Source: Ectothiorhodospira mobilis (GTDB lineage Bacteria; Pseudomonadota; Gammaproteobacteria; Ectothiorhodospirales; Ectothiorhodospiraceae). From it: a stretch of 64,000 nucleotides of DNA. The position numbers and the translations under genes are program-made. How positions within the stretch are numbered: position 1 is the first letter of the stretch; each line of letters opens with the position of its first letter. A model generated the notes under the pieces. That model ran no database searches, was not told the DNA's origin, and saw only the letters and a program-made list of their open reading frames with translations. Of this stretch, positions 26,333 to 34,546 are shown one piece after another. The stretch is taken from the NCBI RefSeq assembly GCF_016584115.1, contig NZ_NRSK01000001.1:62001-126000 (forward strand), in the 5' to 3' direction.

Positions 26333-27256
26333 TCAGTCGGAGTCGGCGGCTGAATCCGCCCCATCCTGCGCAGTCGCGTCACCCTGGGGTGCCGTTTCCA
26401 TCGCCGGGGTCCCGGCCGTGCCTCCTGGGTTGCCGCTCCCACCGTCGCGGATCTCGATGTCCGCTCCGGTACGCAGCTCCTCCACATAGTCCTGCAGGGC
26501 CCGGGTGGCCAGGATCTGCTGGATGCGCCCGCGCACCGATTCGAATTCCGGCGGCGTGCGTTCCCGGCTGTCCTCCCGCAGGATCACATGCCAGCCAAAG
26601 CGGGTCTCCACGGGCTCGGAGGTGTATTCCCCATCCTCCAGGCCCTGCACCGCCTCGGAGAAGGCCGGCACCATCTCCCCGGGGGTGAACCAGCCGAGAT
26701 CGCCGCCGGCCTCGGCGGTGGGATCCCCCGAGTGCTCCCGGGCCAGATCCGTGAAGGCCGCGCCGTTGTCCAGGGCGGCGATCATCTCCACGGCCGTCTC
26801 CCGGTCATCCACCAGGATATGCCGCGCCCGGTATTCCCGGGTCTCCATGGCCGCCACCTGACGCTCGTACTCCTGGCGCAGGGCCTCCTCGGAGAGATCC
26901 AGGTCATCCACGTAGCGCTCCACCAGGGTGTTCACCAGCAGGTTGGTGCGGGTGCGCTCCAGCTGGTCCCGGACCCCGGGATCCTCGTCCAGGCCGCGTT
27001 CCAGGGCCTCCTGGCGCAGCAGCTCCATGTTCACCATCTCCTCCAGGGCGGCATCCCGGGAAGGGGCCTGGCCCGCACCGTGGCCGGCCATGCCGCGGAA
27101 GTCGATGAAGGCCTGGAGTTCCTGCTCACTGATGGGCACATCGTTGACCACGGCCACCGCATCGGCGGTGGAAGAGGCCGATTCCGGGTCCTGGGAGCAG
27201 GCACTGAGGGTGAGGGTGACGGCGGCCGCCAGGGCGGCATATCTGAATCGGGTCAT
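26333..27256 (-). CDS. Peptidylprolyl isomerase lipoprotein (PpiC/SurA-like)
   Basis: Probable periplasmic folding factor. The 307-residue protein starts with a lipoprotein signal peptide (MTRFRYAALAAAVTLTLSAC, lipobox LSAC with Cys20), then a SurA-type N-terminal helical domain (ISEQELQAFIDF; LLRQEALERGLDEDPGVRDQL) and one parvulin domain (REYRARHILVDDRETA through VETRFGWHVIL). The C-terminus is an acidic Gly/Ala/Asp-rich tail, in keeping with a haloalkaliphilic or saline lifestyle but not proof of it. It lies 23 bases downstream of the YciI gene. Confidence 0.88.
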   Translation of the reverse strand: MTRFRYAALAAAVTLTLSACSQDPESASSTADAVAVVNDVPISEQELQAFIDFRGMAGHGAGQAPSRDAALEEMVNMELLRQEALERGLDEDPGVRDQLERTRTNLLVNTLVERYVDDLDLSEEALRQEYERQVAAMETREYRARHILVDDRETAVEMIAALDNGAAFTDLAREHSGDPTAEAGGDLGWFTPGEMVPAFSEAVQGLEDGEYTSEPVETRFGWHVILREDSRERTPPEFESVRGRIQQILATRALQDYVEELRTGADIEIRDGGSGNPGGTAGTPAMETAPQGDATAQDGADSAADSD

Positions 27257-27279
27257 GGGCTCTGCGCGTCCTCTCTGGA

Positions 27280-27579
27280 TCAGGGAAAGACTTTCTTGAA
27301 GGGTTTGACAGTGACCTGGGCGTAGACCCCCGCGGCCATGTAGGGATCGTCGTCGGCCCAGGCGCGGGCCGCCTCCAGGGAGTCGAATTCGGCCACCACC
27401 AGGCTGCCGGTGAAGCCGGCCGGACCGGGGTCGGGGGCGTCCACCGCCGGGCAGGGACCGGCCAGCACCAGGCGACCGGCGTCCTGCAGGGCCTGCAGGC
27501 GTTCCAGGTGGGCGGGACGCGCCGCTTGCCGGCGCTCCAGGCTGTCCTCCACATCCTGACTGATGATCGCGTACAGCAT
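27280..27579 (-). CDS. YciI family protein
   Basis: Small ferredoxin-fold protein of 99 residues related to E. coli YciI. The start [17 protein letters not shown], the [20 protein letters not shown] strand-loop region, the [18 protein letters not shown] segment and VKPFKKVF ending match the family, whose catalytic candidates are a His/Asp pair; here the Asp of DDDPY is retained. Start ATG 27579 follows GGGAGGAGATGG. Function unknown. Pairs with the ppiC-like gene downstream and diverges from yciO. Confidence 0.87.
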   Translation of the reverse strand: MLYAIISQDVEDSLERRQAARPAHLERLQALQDAGRLVLAGPCPAVDAPDPGPAGFTGSLVVAEFDSLEAARAWADDDPYMAAGVYAQVTVKPFKKVFP

Positions 27580-27719
27580 TCGCCATCTCCTCCCGGGGCG
27601 TTGTCGCCTTCTTTGCGCTGAAAGGGTAACGCAGCGCCCGCCGGGAAAACAGGGCCACGGAACGGGGCCCGGGATCTGGTAGGATAACGGCCTGTGACCC
27701 AAACCCCGGGAGGGGCCCC

Positions 27720-28358
27720 ATGAGCCGCGTGTTCGAGATCCATCCGGAGACCCCCCAGGCACGCCTCATCCGCCAGGCGGCGGAGGTGATCGGGGAGGGC
27801 GGCGTCATCGTCTATCCCACGGACTCCTGCTATGCCCTGGGCTGTGCCCTGGGGAACAAGGAGGGGATGGAGCGCATCCGCCGCATCCGCCAGCTGAATG
27901 ATCAGTACCATCTGACCCTGGTGTGCCGGGATCTGTCCGAGATCGCCACCTACGCCAAGGTGGACAACACCGCCTACCGCTTCCTCAAGGCCATCACCCC
28001 GGGCCCCTACGCCTTCATCCTCAAGGCCACCCATGAGGTGCCGCGGCGCCTGCAGCACCCCAAACGCAAGACCGTGGGGCTGCGGGTGCCCGATCATCCC
28101 ATCGCCCGGGATCTGCTGGAGGCGGTGGGCCAGCCTTTGATGAGCAGCACCCTGCAGCTCCCGGGGGACGAGTTGCCGCTGGCGGACAGCGTCGATATCC
28201 GCGAGCGCATGGCCCCCCTGGTGGATCTGGTGATCGACGGCGGTCCCTGCGGGCTGGAGCCCACCACAGTGATCGACTTCGAAGGGGAGGTGCCCCGGCT
28301 CCTGCGCCGGGGCAAGGGGGAGGTACCCCCGGGGGTCGAGGAGACGGGGACCGACTGA
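27720..28358 (+). CDS. yciO: YciO/Sua5/YrdC-family protein (L-threonylcarbamoyladenylate synthase-like)
   Basis: Member of the nucleotide-binding YrdC fold used to make threonylcarbamoyl-AMP for tRNA t6A. The 212-residue length and N-terminus ([20 protein letters not shown]) fit the YciO branch, whose in vivo role is less certain than that of TsaC. Conserved segments are [45 protein letters not shown] and TTVIDF. Its stop overlaps the ATG of the next gene (28358), indicating coupling with the M50 protease. Confidence 0.9.
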   Translation: MSRVFEIHPETPQARLIRQAAEVIGEGGVIVYPTDSCYALGCALGNKEGMERIRRIRQLNDQYHLTLVCRDLSEIATYAKVDNTAYRFLKAITPGPYAFILKATHEVPRRLQHPKRKTVGLRVPDHPIARDLLEAVGQPLMSSTLQLPGDELPLADSVDIRERMAPLVDLVIDGGPCGLEPTTVIDFEGEVPRLLRRGKGEVPPGVEETGTD

Positions 28359-29038
28359 TGGATCAGATCCTGCCGGTGATCGCCGTGGCCGCCCTGCCGG
28401 TCCTGTTCGCCATCACGTTGCACGAGGCGGCCCACGGCTTCGTGGCCGGAAAGCTGGGGGATCCCACGGCGCGTATGCTGGGCCGGCTCACCCTGAACCC
28501 CCTGCGGCACATCGATCCGGTGGGCACCCTGCTGGTGCCGGCGGGGCTGCTGGTGCTGGCCGTGCTCACGGCGGCCCCGCCGTTCATCTTCGGCTGGGCC
28601 CGGCCCGTGCCGGTGAACGTGAACAATCTGCGCCATCCCCGCCGGGGCATGGCCTGGGTGGCCGTGGCCGGTCCCGCCGCCAACCTGCTCATGGCCCTGT
28701 TCTGGGCCCTGGTGATGAAACTGGCCCTGATGCTCCAGGGGAGCCTGGACTGGGCGGCGATGCCCCTGCTGTACATGGGGATCGCCGGCATCACCGTCAA
28801 TATCCTGCTGATGGTGCTCAACCTGCTGCCGCTGCCGCCCCTGGACGGGGGGCGGGTGGTGGCCGGTTTCCTGCCGCCCCGGCTCGCCGCGGGCTATGAT
28901 CGCATCGAGCCCTATGGCCTGATCATCGTCCTGGGGCTGCTGTTCACGGGGGTGCTGGGGGCCGTTTTGTTCCCACTGGCAGGGGCCCTGACGGATGCCA
29001 TCCGCCTCCTGTTCGGTCTGCCCGCCTGGCGCCCGTAA
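28358..29038 (+). CDS. Site-2 protease family (M50) membrane metallopeptidase
   Basis: Polytopic inner-membrane protein of 226 residues with the zinc motif HEAAH at residues 22-26 and the second-ligand motif LLPLPPLDGGRV near residue 160. About six hydrophobic segments. There is no PDZ domain or CBS pair, so it belongs to the compact YwhC-like group found near yciO and trpS in many proteobacteria; the substrate is unknown. Starts in the ATGA overlap with yciO; trpS follows. Confidence 0.9.
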   Translation: MDQILPVIAVAALPVLFAITLHEAAHGFVAGKLGDPTARMLGRLTLNPLRHIDPVGTLLVPAGLLVLAVLTAAPPFIFGWARPVPVNVNNLRHPRRGMAWVAVAGPAANLLMALFWALVMKLALMLQGSLDWAAMPLLYMGIAGITVNILLMVLNLLPLPPLDGGRVVAGFLPPRLAAGYDRIEPYGLIIVLGLLFTGVLGAVLFPLAGALTDAIRLLFGLPAWRP

Positions 29039-29091
29039 CCCCATGGCCGTGAAGATCATCCACCACTGACGTCAATGTGCGAGGAGTCCCC

Positions 29092-30309
29092 TTGAGTTCC
29101 CTGCCGACACAACATCAGCGGGTCCTGTCGGGCATGCGCCCCACGGGCCGCCTGCACCTGGGCCACTACCACGGCGTACTGAAGAACTGGGTCGAACTGC
29201 AGCACGCCTACGAGTGCTTCTACTTCGTCGCCGACTGGCACGCCCTCACCACCCACTACGAGGATCCCCGGATCCTGGGGGAGAGCGTCTGGGAGATGGT
29301 GGTGGACTGGCTGGCGGCGGGGGTCAGCCCCGGCTCCTCCCGGATCTTCATCCAGTCCCGGGTGCCGGAGCACGCCGAGCTGCATCTCCTGCTGTCCATG
29401 ATCACCCCCCTGGGGTGGCTGGAGCGGGTGCCCACCTACAAGGACCAGCAGGAAAAGCTCCGGGAACGGGATCTGGCCACCTATGGCTTTCTCGGCTATC
29501 CGCTGTTGCAGAGCGCCGACGTGCTCATCTACAAGGCGGGTCTGGTGCCGGTGGGCGAGGATCAGGTCTCGCACCTGGAGGTGACCCGGGAGGTGGCCCG
29601 GCGCTTCAACCACCTCTACGGCTGCGAGCCGGGTTTCGAGGAGAAGGCCGAGGCGGCGGTGGACAAGATGGGCAAGAAGAACGCCCGCATGTACCGTGAC
29701 CTGCGCCGCCGCTATCAGGAAAAGGGTGAGGAGGAGGCCCTGGACGTGGCCCGGGCCCTGCTGGAGACGCAGCAGAATATCTCCCTGGGGGACCGGGAGC
29801 GGTTGTTCGGTTACCTGGAGGGGGGCGGTCGCATCATCCTGCCGGAGCCGGCGCCGCTGCTCACCAAGTCCTCCCGCATGCCGGGCCTGGACGGGCAGAA
29901 GATGTCCAAGTCCTACGGCAACACCATCGCCCTGCGGGATGAACCCGAGGACGTGGAGAAGAAGATCCGCACCATGCCCACCGACCCGGCGCGGGTGCGC
30001 CGCAGCGATCCGGGGGATCCGGACAAGTGCCCGGTATGGCAGCTGCACCAGGTCTATACCGATGAGTCGGTGCACGCCTGGGTGCAGGAGGGTTGCCGCA
30101 GCGCCGGCATCGGCTGCCTGGAGTGCAAGCGGCCCGTGGTGGATGCGGTCCTGGCCGAGCTCAAGCCCATGCAGGAGCGGGCGCGGGAGTACGAGAGCGA
30201 TCCCAATCTGGTGCGTTCCGTGGTGGCCGAGGGCTGCGAGGCGGCCCGGGACATCGCCCGGGATACCCTGGAGGAGGTGCGTCGGGCCATGGGCCTGGGT
30301 TACCGCTGA
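29092..30309 (+). CDS. trpS: Tryptophanyl-tRNA synthetase
   Basis: Class Ic aminoacyl-tRNA synthetase. The HIGH-equivalent is HLGHYHG and the KMSKS loop is KMSKSYGNT. At 405 residues it is longer than the common ~334-residue bacterial TrpRS, with an insert between the Rossmann half and KMSKS (roughly GKKNARMYRDLRRRYQEKG to GGRIILPEPAP), as in long forms known from some beta/gamma proteobacteria. The start is TTG 29092 with GAGGAG upstream; an in-frame GTG at 29077 would place that box inside the gene. Confidence 0.92.
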   Translation: MSSLPTQHQRVLSGMRPTGRLHLGHYHGVLKNWVELQHAYECFYFVADWHALTTHYEDPRILGESVWEMVVDWLAAGVSPGSSRIFIQSRVPEHAELHLLLSMITPLGWLERVPTYKDQQEKLRERDLATYGFLGYPLLQSADVLIYKAGLVPVGEDQVSHLEVTREVARRFNHLYGCEPGFEEKAEAAVDKMGKKNARMYRDLRRRYQEKGEEEALDVARALLETQQNISLGDRERLFGYLEGGGRIILPEPAPLLTKSSRMPGLDGQKMSKSYGNTIALRDEPEDVEKKIRTMPTDPARVRRSDPGDPDKCPVWQLHQVYTDESVHAWVQEGCRSAGIGCLECKRPVVDAVLAELKPMQERAREYESDPNLVRSVVAEGCEAARDIARDTLEEVRRAMGLGYR

Positions 30310-30314
30310 AGGCC

Positions 30315-31181
30315 ATGGAGGAGACGGGGGCCAAGCCGGCCGAGGAAACCCCTCCGCCCCCACAGGGCGGGGGGCAGGCTGCATCCGATCTGCCGTTGGC
30401 GCGGGTCCGGGGGGAACCCCTCACCTGCGTTCCCCAGGACCTGTACATCCCGCCGGATGCCCTGAAGGTGATCCTGGAGGCCTTCGAGGGGCCGCTGGAC
30501 CTGCTGTTGTACCTCATCCGGCGCCAGAATCTGGATATCCTGGACATCCCCATCGCCGAGATCACGCGCCAGTACATCCGCTACATCGAACTCATGCGCG
30601 AGTTGCAGCTGGAGCTGGCGGCGGAGTATCTGGTGATGGCGGCCATGCTGGCGGAGATCAAGTCACGCATGCTCCTGCCCCGGCCCGCCGAGACCGAGGA
30701 GGAGGAAGACCCCCGGGCCGAACTGGTGCGCCGCCTGCAGGAATACGAGCGCATCCGCCAGGCGGCCCTGGATCTGGACCAGCTGCCGCGCCTGGAGCGG
30801 GATCTCTTCCAGGTGGCGGTGGAGCCGCCCCCCATGGAGCAGGTCCGTCCCCTGCCTCAAGTGGAATTGGATGAACTGCTGCGGGCCTTCTCACAGGTCC
30901 TGGGTCGGGCCGAGATGTTCAGCCACCACCAGGTGCAGCGCGAGCCCCTGTCCGTGCGCGAGCGCATGACCCGGGTGCTGGAGGCCCTGGAGGGGGGGCG
31001 GCAGGTGCCCTTCGGTGCCCTGTTCACCCCGGAGGAGGGACGCCGCGGTGTGGTCGTGACCTTCCTGGCCATCCTGGAACTCATCAAGGCCCGCATGGTG
31101 GACTGGGTGCAGGCGGAGGTGTACGCCCCCATCTATCTGCGCCCCGCAGGGGAGATGGCCCAGGCGGGGGACGGGGCATGA
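30315..31181 (+). CDS. scpA: Segregation and condensation protein A
   Basis: Kleisin subunit of the SMC-ScpAB chromosome condensin. After a variable Pro/Gly-rich N-terminus (about 45 residues) the conserved kleisin N-domain begins with LEAFEGPLDLLLYLIRRQNLDILDIPI; the middle is acidic (PRPAETEEEEDPRAEL) and the winged-helix C-domain ends VTFLAILELIKARMVDWVQ. ATG 30315 lies 5 bases after the trpS stop. Overlaps scpB by four bases. Confidence 0.93.
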   Translation: MEETGAKPAEETPPPPQGGGQAASDLPLARVRGEPLTCVPQDLYIPPDALKVILEAFEGPLDLLLYLIRRQNLDILDIPIAEITRQYIRYIELMRELQLELAAEYLVMAAMLAEIKSRMLLPRPAETEEEEDPRAELVRRLQEYERIRQAALDLDQLPRLERDLFQVAVEPPPMEQVRPLPQVELDELLRAFSQVLGRAEMFSHHQVQREPLSVRERMTRVLEALEGGRQVPFGALFTPEEGRRGVVVTFLAILELIKARMVDWVQAEVYAPIYLRPAGEMAQAGDGA

Positions 31182-31705
31182 CACCACAGGAGCTGCAGCG
31201 CATCCTGGAGGGGGCCCTCATGGCCGCCCAGCGTCCCCTCTCCCTGAAGGAGCTGGAAGGCCTGTTCCCGGAGGTGGAGCGTCCGGGGCGGGAGGAACTG
31301 AAGGCGGCCCTGGCGGCCCTGGAGCAGGCCTGCGAGGGGCGGGGCTATGCCCTGCGCCAGGTGGGCAGCGGCTACCGCTTCCAGGTGCGGGAGGAGCTGG
31401 CCCCCTGGGTGTCGCGGCTGTGGGAGGAGAAGCCCCCCCGCTACAGCCGCGCCCTCTTGGAGACCCTGGCCCTGATCGCTTACCGTCAGCCCATCACCCG
31501 GGCCGAGATCGAGGAGGTGCGCGGGGTGACGGTGAGTTCCCAGATCATCCGCACCCTCACGGAACGGGAGTGGATCCGGGTGGTGGGCCACAAGGACGTG
31601 CCGGGGCGTCCCGCCCTGTTCGCCACCACCCCCGGCTTCCTGGACTATTTCAACCTGTCCTCCCTGGACGATCTGCCCACCCTGGCGGAAATCCGGGAAC
31701 CGTAG
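31178..31705 (+). CDS. scpB: Segregation and condensation protein B
   Basis: Winged-helix dimer that binds ScpA in the bacterial condensin. The 175-residue protein has [22 protein letters not shown] at the N-terminus and the conserved core [28 protein letters not shown] followed by [16 protein letters not shown]. Its ATG overlaps the scpA stop (ATGA). In many relatives rluB follows directly; here the oppositely oriented moaB gene is placed between. Confidence 0.95.
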   Translation: MTPQELQRILEGALMAAQRPLSLKELEGLFPEVERPGREELKAALAALEQACEGRGYALRQVGSGYRFQVREELAPWVSRLWEEKPPRYSRALLETLALIAYRQPITRAEIEEVRGVTVSSQIIRTLTEREWIRVVGHKDVPGRPALFATTPGFLDYFNLSSLDDLPTLAEIREP

Positions 31706-31729
31706 CCGGGAGGGGCATCGGCGGCCCTC

Positions 31730-32248
31730 CTATTCCTTCAGCCGGGGCAGGAGCGCCGCCAGGTTGCAGGGCCGCGTGCGCCGGTCCAGCTGCGGGCCCA
31801 GGATGCCGTTCCAGGCGGTGCGGCAGGCCCCCGGGGAACCGGGCAGGCAGAACACCCAGGTGCCGTTGGCCACCCCGGCCAGGGCACGGGACTGCAGCGC
31901 CGCCGCGCCGATCTCCGCGAAGGAGAGGCTGCGGAACAGCTCGCCGAATCCCTCCAGGGGCTTGTCCAGCAGCGGCGCCACCGCCTCCGGGGTGCCGTCG
32001 CGCCCCGTCACCCCGGTGCCCCCCGTGGTGACGATGGCCTGCACATGGGGGTCGGCGATCCACTGGGAGACCACGGCGCGGATGCGGTAGCGGTCGTCGG
32101 GGACCAGGCGGCGGTCCTCCAGGGTGTGGCCGGCCTCATGGATGGCTTCCACCAGCACGGCCCCGGAACGGTCCTCGGTGGCCCCGCGGGAGTCGGAGAC
32201 GGTGAGCACGGCGATGGCGACGGGGATGAACTCGGGGGTCTCGGGCAT
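31730..32248 (-). CDS. moaB: Molybdenum cofactor biosynthesis protein B
   Basis: MoaB/Mog-fold protein of molybdopterin metabolism. The 172-residue sequence has [21 protein letters not shown], the signature [17 protein letters not shown], and [19 protein letters not shown] near the end. Start ATG 32248; the reading frame is open further upstream but without conservation. Convergent with scpB and divergent from rluB. FeMo-cofactor does not use Moco, so its link to the nif genes is only shared demand for molybdenum. Confidence 0.92.
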   Translation of the reverse strand: MPETPEFIPVAIAVLTVSDSRGATEDRSGAVLVEAIHEAGHTLEDRRLVPDDRYRIRAVVSQWIADPHVQAIVTTGGTGVTGRDGTPEAVAPLLDKPLEGFGELFRSLSFAEIGAAALQSRALAGVANGTWVFCLPGSPGACRTAWNGILGPQLDRRTRPCNLAALLPRLKE

Positions 32249-32351
32249 GGTTCCGGGCCTGTGGCACAATAAAAGGCTGTCAGTAAACTGGATCACCCCG
32301 TCCCCTGGCAAGGGGCGGTGCCCCTCCATCTCCCTGCATACGGAATACCTG

Positions 32352-33143
32352 ATGAGCGAACGTCTCCACAAGATGCTGGCCCGGGCGGGCCTGGGTTCAC
32401 GGCGTGAAGTGGAGCGCTGGATCGCCCAGGGATGGGTCACCATCAACGGCCGCGTGGCCCGGCCCGGGGATCAGGCCGGGCCCGACGACGAGATCGCCGT
32501 CCAGGGGCGCCCGGTGTCCACCCGCGCCCCCGAGGCCCGGGTGGTGGCCTATCACAAGCCCGAGGGGGAGGTGACCGCCCGCAAGGATCCGGAGGGGCGG
32601 CCCACGGTGTTCCAGCATCTGCCGAAGCTGCGCCAGGGGCGCTGGGTGAGCATCGGCCGACTGGACCTGAACACCTCGGGGCTGTTGCTGTTCACCACCG
32701 ACGGGGAACTGGCCCACCGCCTCATGCACCCCTCCGCGGGCGTGGAGCGGGAATACGCCGTGCGCGTCCTGGGGGCGGTGGAGCCCGGGGTGCTGGAGCG
32801 GCTGTGCCAGGGGGTGGAACTGGAGGATGGTCCGGCGCGCTTCGATGCCATCCGGGATGCCGGTGGCAGCGGGGCCAATCACTGGTATCACGTGATCCTG
32901 CGGGAGGGACGCAACCGCGAGGTGCGCCGGCTGTGGAACGCTGAGGGGATCACCGTCAGCCGCCTCATCCGGGTGCGCTATGGACCCGTGGCCCTGGGCA
33001 CCGGCCTGCGCCTGGGGCGCTGGCGGGCCCTGGAGCCCGGCGAGATGCAGGCCCTGTACGAGGCCGCCGGTCTGGCCGCGCCGCGCCAGCACGCCCCCCG
33101 CATGGCCCGCCCACCCCGTACGCGACGCGCCCCCAGGCGATGA
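32352..33143 (+). CDS. rluB: 23S rRNA pseudouridine synthase B
   Basis: Modifies U2605 of 23S rRNA in E. coli. N-terminal S4 domain (SERLHKMLARAGLGSRREVERWI...VTINGRVA) followed by the RsuA/RluB catalytic domain with the active-site aspartate in IGRLDLNTSGLLLFT and the GRNREVRRLWNAEG motif. The C-terminus is a basic Pro/Arg tail (PRMARPPRTRRAPRR). ATG 32352 is chosen by homology; the frame is open upstream. The stop overlaps the next gene by four bases. Confidence 0.93.
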   Translation: MSERLHKMLARAGLGSRREVERWIAQGWVTINGRVARPGDQAGPDDEIAVQGRPVSTRAPEARVVAYHKPEGEVTARKDPEGRPTVFQHLPKLRQGRWVSIGRLDLNTSGLLLFTTDGELAHRLMHPSAGVEREYAVRVLGAVEPGVLERLCQGVELEDGPARFDAIRDAGGSGANHWYHVILREGRNREVRRLWNAEGITVSRLIRVRYGPVALGTGLRLGRWRALEPGEMQALYEAAGLAAPRQHAPRMARPPRTRRAPRR

Positions 33144-33793
33144 GTCCCGGGCGCCTGCGTCGGGTCTTCCGCCTGCTTTCGGACCACCACGGACCCATGC
33201 ACTGGTGGCCCGGGGAGACCCCTTTCGAGGTGATGGTGGGGGCCATCCTCACCCAGAACACGGCCTGGTCCAACGTGGAACGGGCCATCGCCGCCCTCAA
33301 GGAGGCCGGGCCCCTGGAACCCGCCGCCCTGCTGGCGCTGCCGGAAGGGGAACTGGCGGCGCGGATCCGTCCCTCGGGGTATTACAACGTCAAGGCCCGG
33401 CGTCTGCAGGCCTTCTGTCAATGGCTGCTGGATGCCGGTGGTGAGCCGGCCCTGCGCGAACGCCCCACCGAGAGCCTGCGTCCGGCGTTGCTGGCGGTGA
33501 AGGGCATTGGTCCGGAGACCGCCGACGATATCCTGCTCTATGCCCTGGAGCGGCCCGTGTTCGTGGTGGATGCCTACACCCGGCGGCTGTTCTCGCGCCT
33601 GGGGCTCGCCCCCGCCGACGCCCCCTACGAGACCCTGCGTGCCGGTGTGGAATCGGCCCTGGGGCCGGATGTGCCGGTGTTCAACGAATTGCATGCCCTG
33701 ATCGTGCAGCACGGCAAGGCCGTGTGCCGGCCCCGTCCCCGCTGCGGCGACTGTATCCTGCGCCGGGAATGCCCCGTGGGGGGCACGGCGTAG
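33140..33793 (+). CDS. Endonuclease III-related DNA glycosylase with [4Fe-4S] loop
   Basis: HhH-GPD base-excision glycosylase of 217 residues. The helix-hairpin-helix reads VKGIGPETADD (120-130), the catalytic aspartate is D144 in FVVDAYTRRL, and the cluster ligands are C196, C202, C205 and C211 (C-X5-C-X2-C-X5-C). The lyase lysine of endonuclease III (K120 in E. coli, in GVGRKTAN) is replaced by Glu126, so a monofunctional glycosylase, perhaps of the 3-methyladenine (MagIII-like) type, is more likely than an AP lyase. Start overlaps rluB (ATGA). Confidence 0.85.
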   Translation: MSPGRLRRVFRLLSDHHGPMHWWPGETPFEVMVGAILTQNTAWSNVERAIAALKEAGPLEPAALLALPEGELAARIRPSGYYNVKARRLQAFCQWLLDAGGEPALRERPTESLRPALLAVKGIGPETADDILLYALERPVFVVDAYTRRLFSRLGLAPADAPYETLRAGVESALGPDVPVFNELHALIVQHGKAVCRPRPRCGDCILRRECPVGGTA

Positions 33794-33799
33794 GCCGCC

Positions 33800-34546
33800 T
33801 CAGGCCAGCTGGAGGTTCTCGCCGGTGGTGCCCCGGGACTCCGGCCCCAGCAGGTAGAGGTAGGGGGCGATCACCTCCTCGGGCGGGGGGTTCTTCTCCG
33901 GGGCCTCGCCGGGATAGTGGTCGATGCGCATGTGGGTGCGCACCGGGCCGGTGTCCACCCCGTTCACCCGTATGCGTTCGCTGCCCTGGTATTCCGCCGC
34001 CAGGATGCGCATGAGCCCCAGCTGACCCGCCTTGGCCACGCCAAAGGCGCCCCAGAAGGCCTTCTGGCAGTCATGGGTGGAGAACACGACACTGGGGTCC
34101 GGGGCCTTCTCCAGCACCGGCAGGAGGGCGTGGGTGAGCAGGAAGGGGGCGTTCAGGTTGGTGGCCATGACCCGTGCCCAGAGCTCCAGCGGATAGTGGC
34201 GCATGGGGGTGAGGCTGCCGATCCAGCCGGCGTTGTTCACCAGCCCGTCCAGGCGGCCGAACTCACCATCCAGGTTGTCCGCCAGGTCCTGATGGTCCTT
34301 GGCGGTGGCCCCCTCCAGGTTCATGGGGTAGATGGCCGGCTGGGGACCGCCGGCGGCCTCGATCTCGTCGTACACCTTCTCCAGGCGCTTGATGACCTTG
34401 TCCAGCAGCACCACCGTGGCCCCGTGCCGGGCGCTGGCCAGGGCCAGGGCGCGGCCGATGCCGTCGGCGGCGCCGGTGATCAGGATCACCCGGTCCTTGA
34501 GCAGGTCCGGGGCCGGCTGATAATCGAGCAGGGGATGTGCGGTCAT
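33800..34546 (-). CDS. Short-chain dehydrogenase/reductase, YciK-like
   Basis: NAD(P)-binding Rossmann oxidoreductase of 248 residues. Cofactor motif TGAADGIGRALA, NNAG in LVNNAGWIG, and the N-terminus LDYQPAPDLLKDRVILITGA typical of YciK. At the active site the usual YxxxK is replaced by FGVAKAGQ (F in place of Tyr), with Ser/Thr before it in VVFSTHD, so catalysis may differ from classical SDRs; YciK proteins share this kind of alteration to a degree I cannot verify here. ATG 34546 overlaps the hpnE stop, placing it last in hpnC-hpnD-hpnE. Confidence 0.82.
   Translation of the reverse strand: MTAHPLLDYQPAPDLLKDRVILITGAADGIGRALALASARHGATVVLLDKVIKRLEKVYDEIEAAGGPQPAIYPMNLEGATAKDHQDLADNLDGEFGRLDGLVNNAGWIGSLTPMRHYPLELWARVMATNLNAPFLLTHALLPVLEKAPDPSVVFSTHDCQKAFWGAFGVAKAGQLGLMRILAAEYQGSERIRVNGVDTGPVRTHMRIDHYPGEAPEKNPPPEEVIAPYLYLLGPESRGTTGENLQLA

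Noticed and set aside
25385-26353. Long open reading frame running from inside manB through the repeats
   Set aside because: It lies in another frame of manB, is built from low-complexity repeat translation, and the 98-bp period shifts frame at each copy. High GC alone explains the lack of stops.
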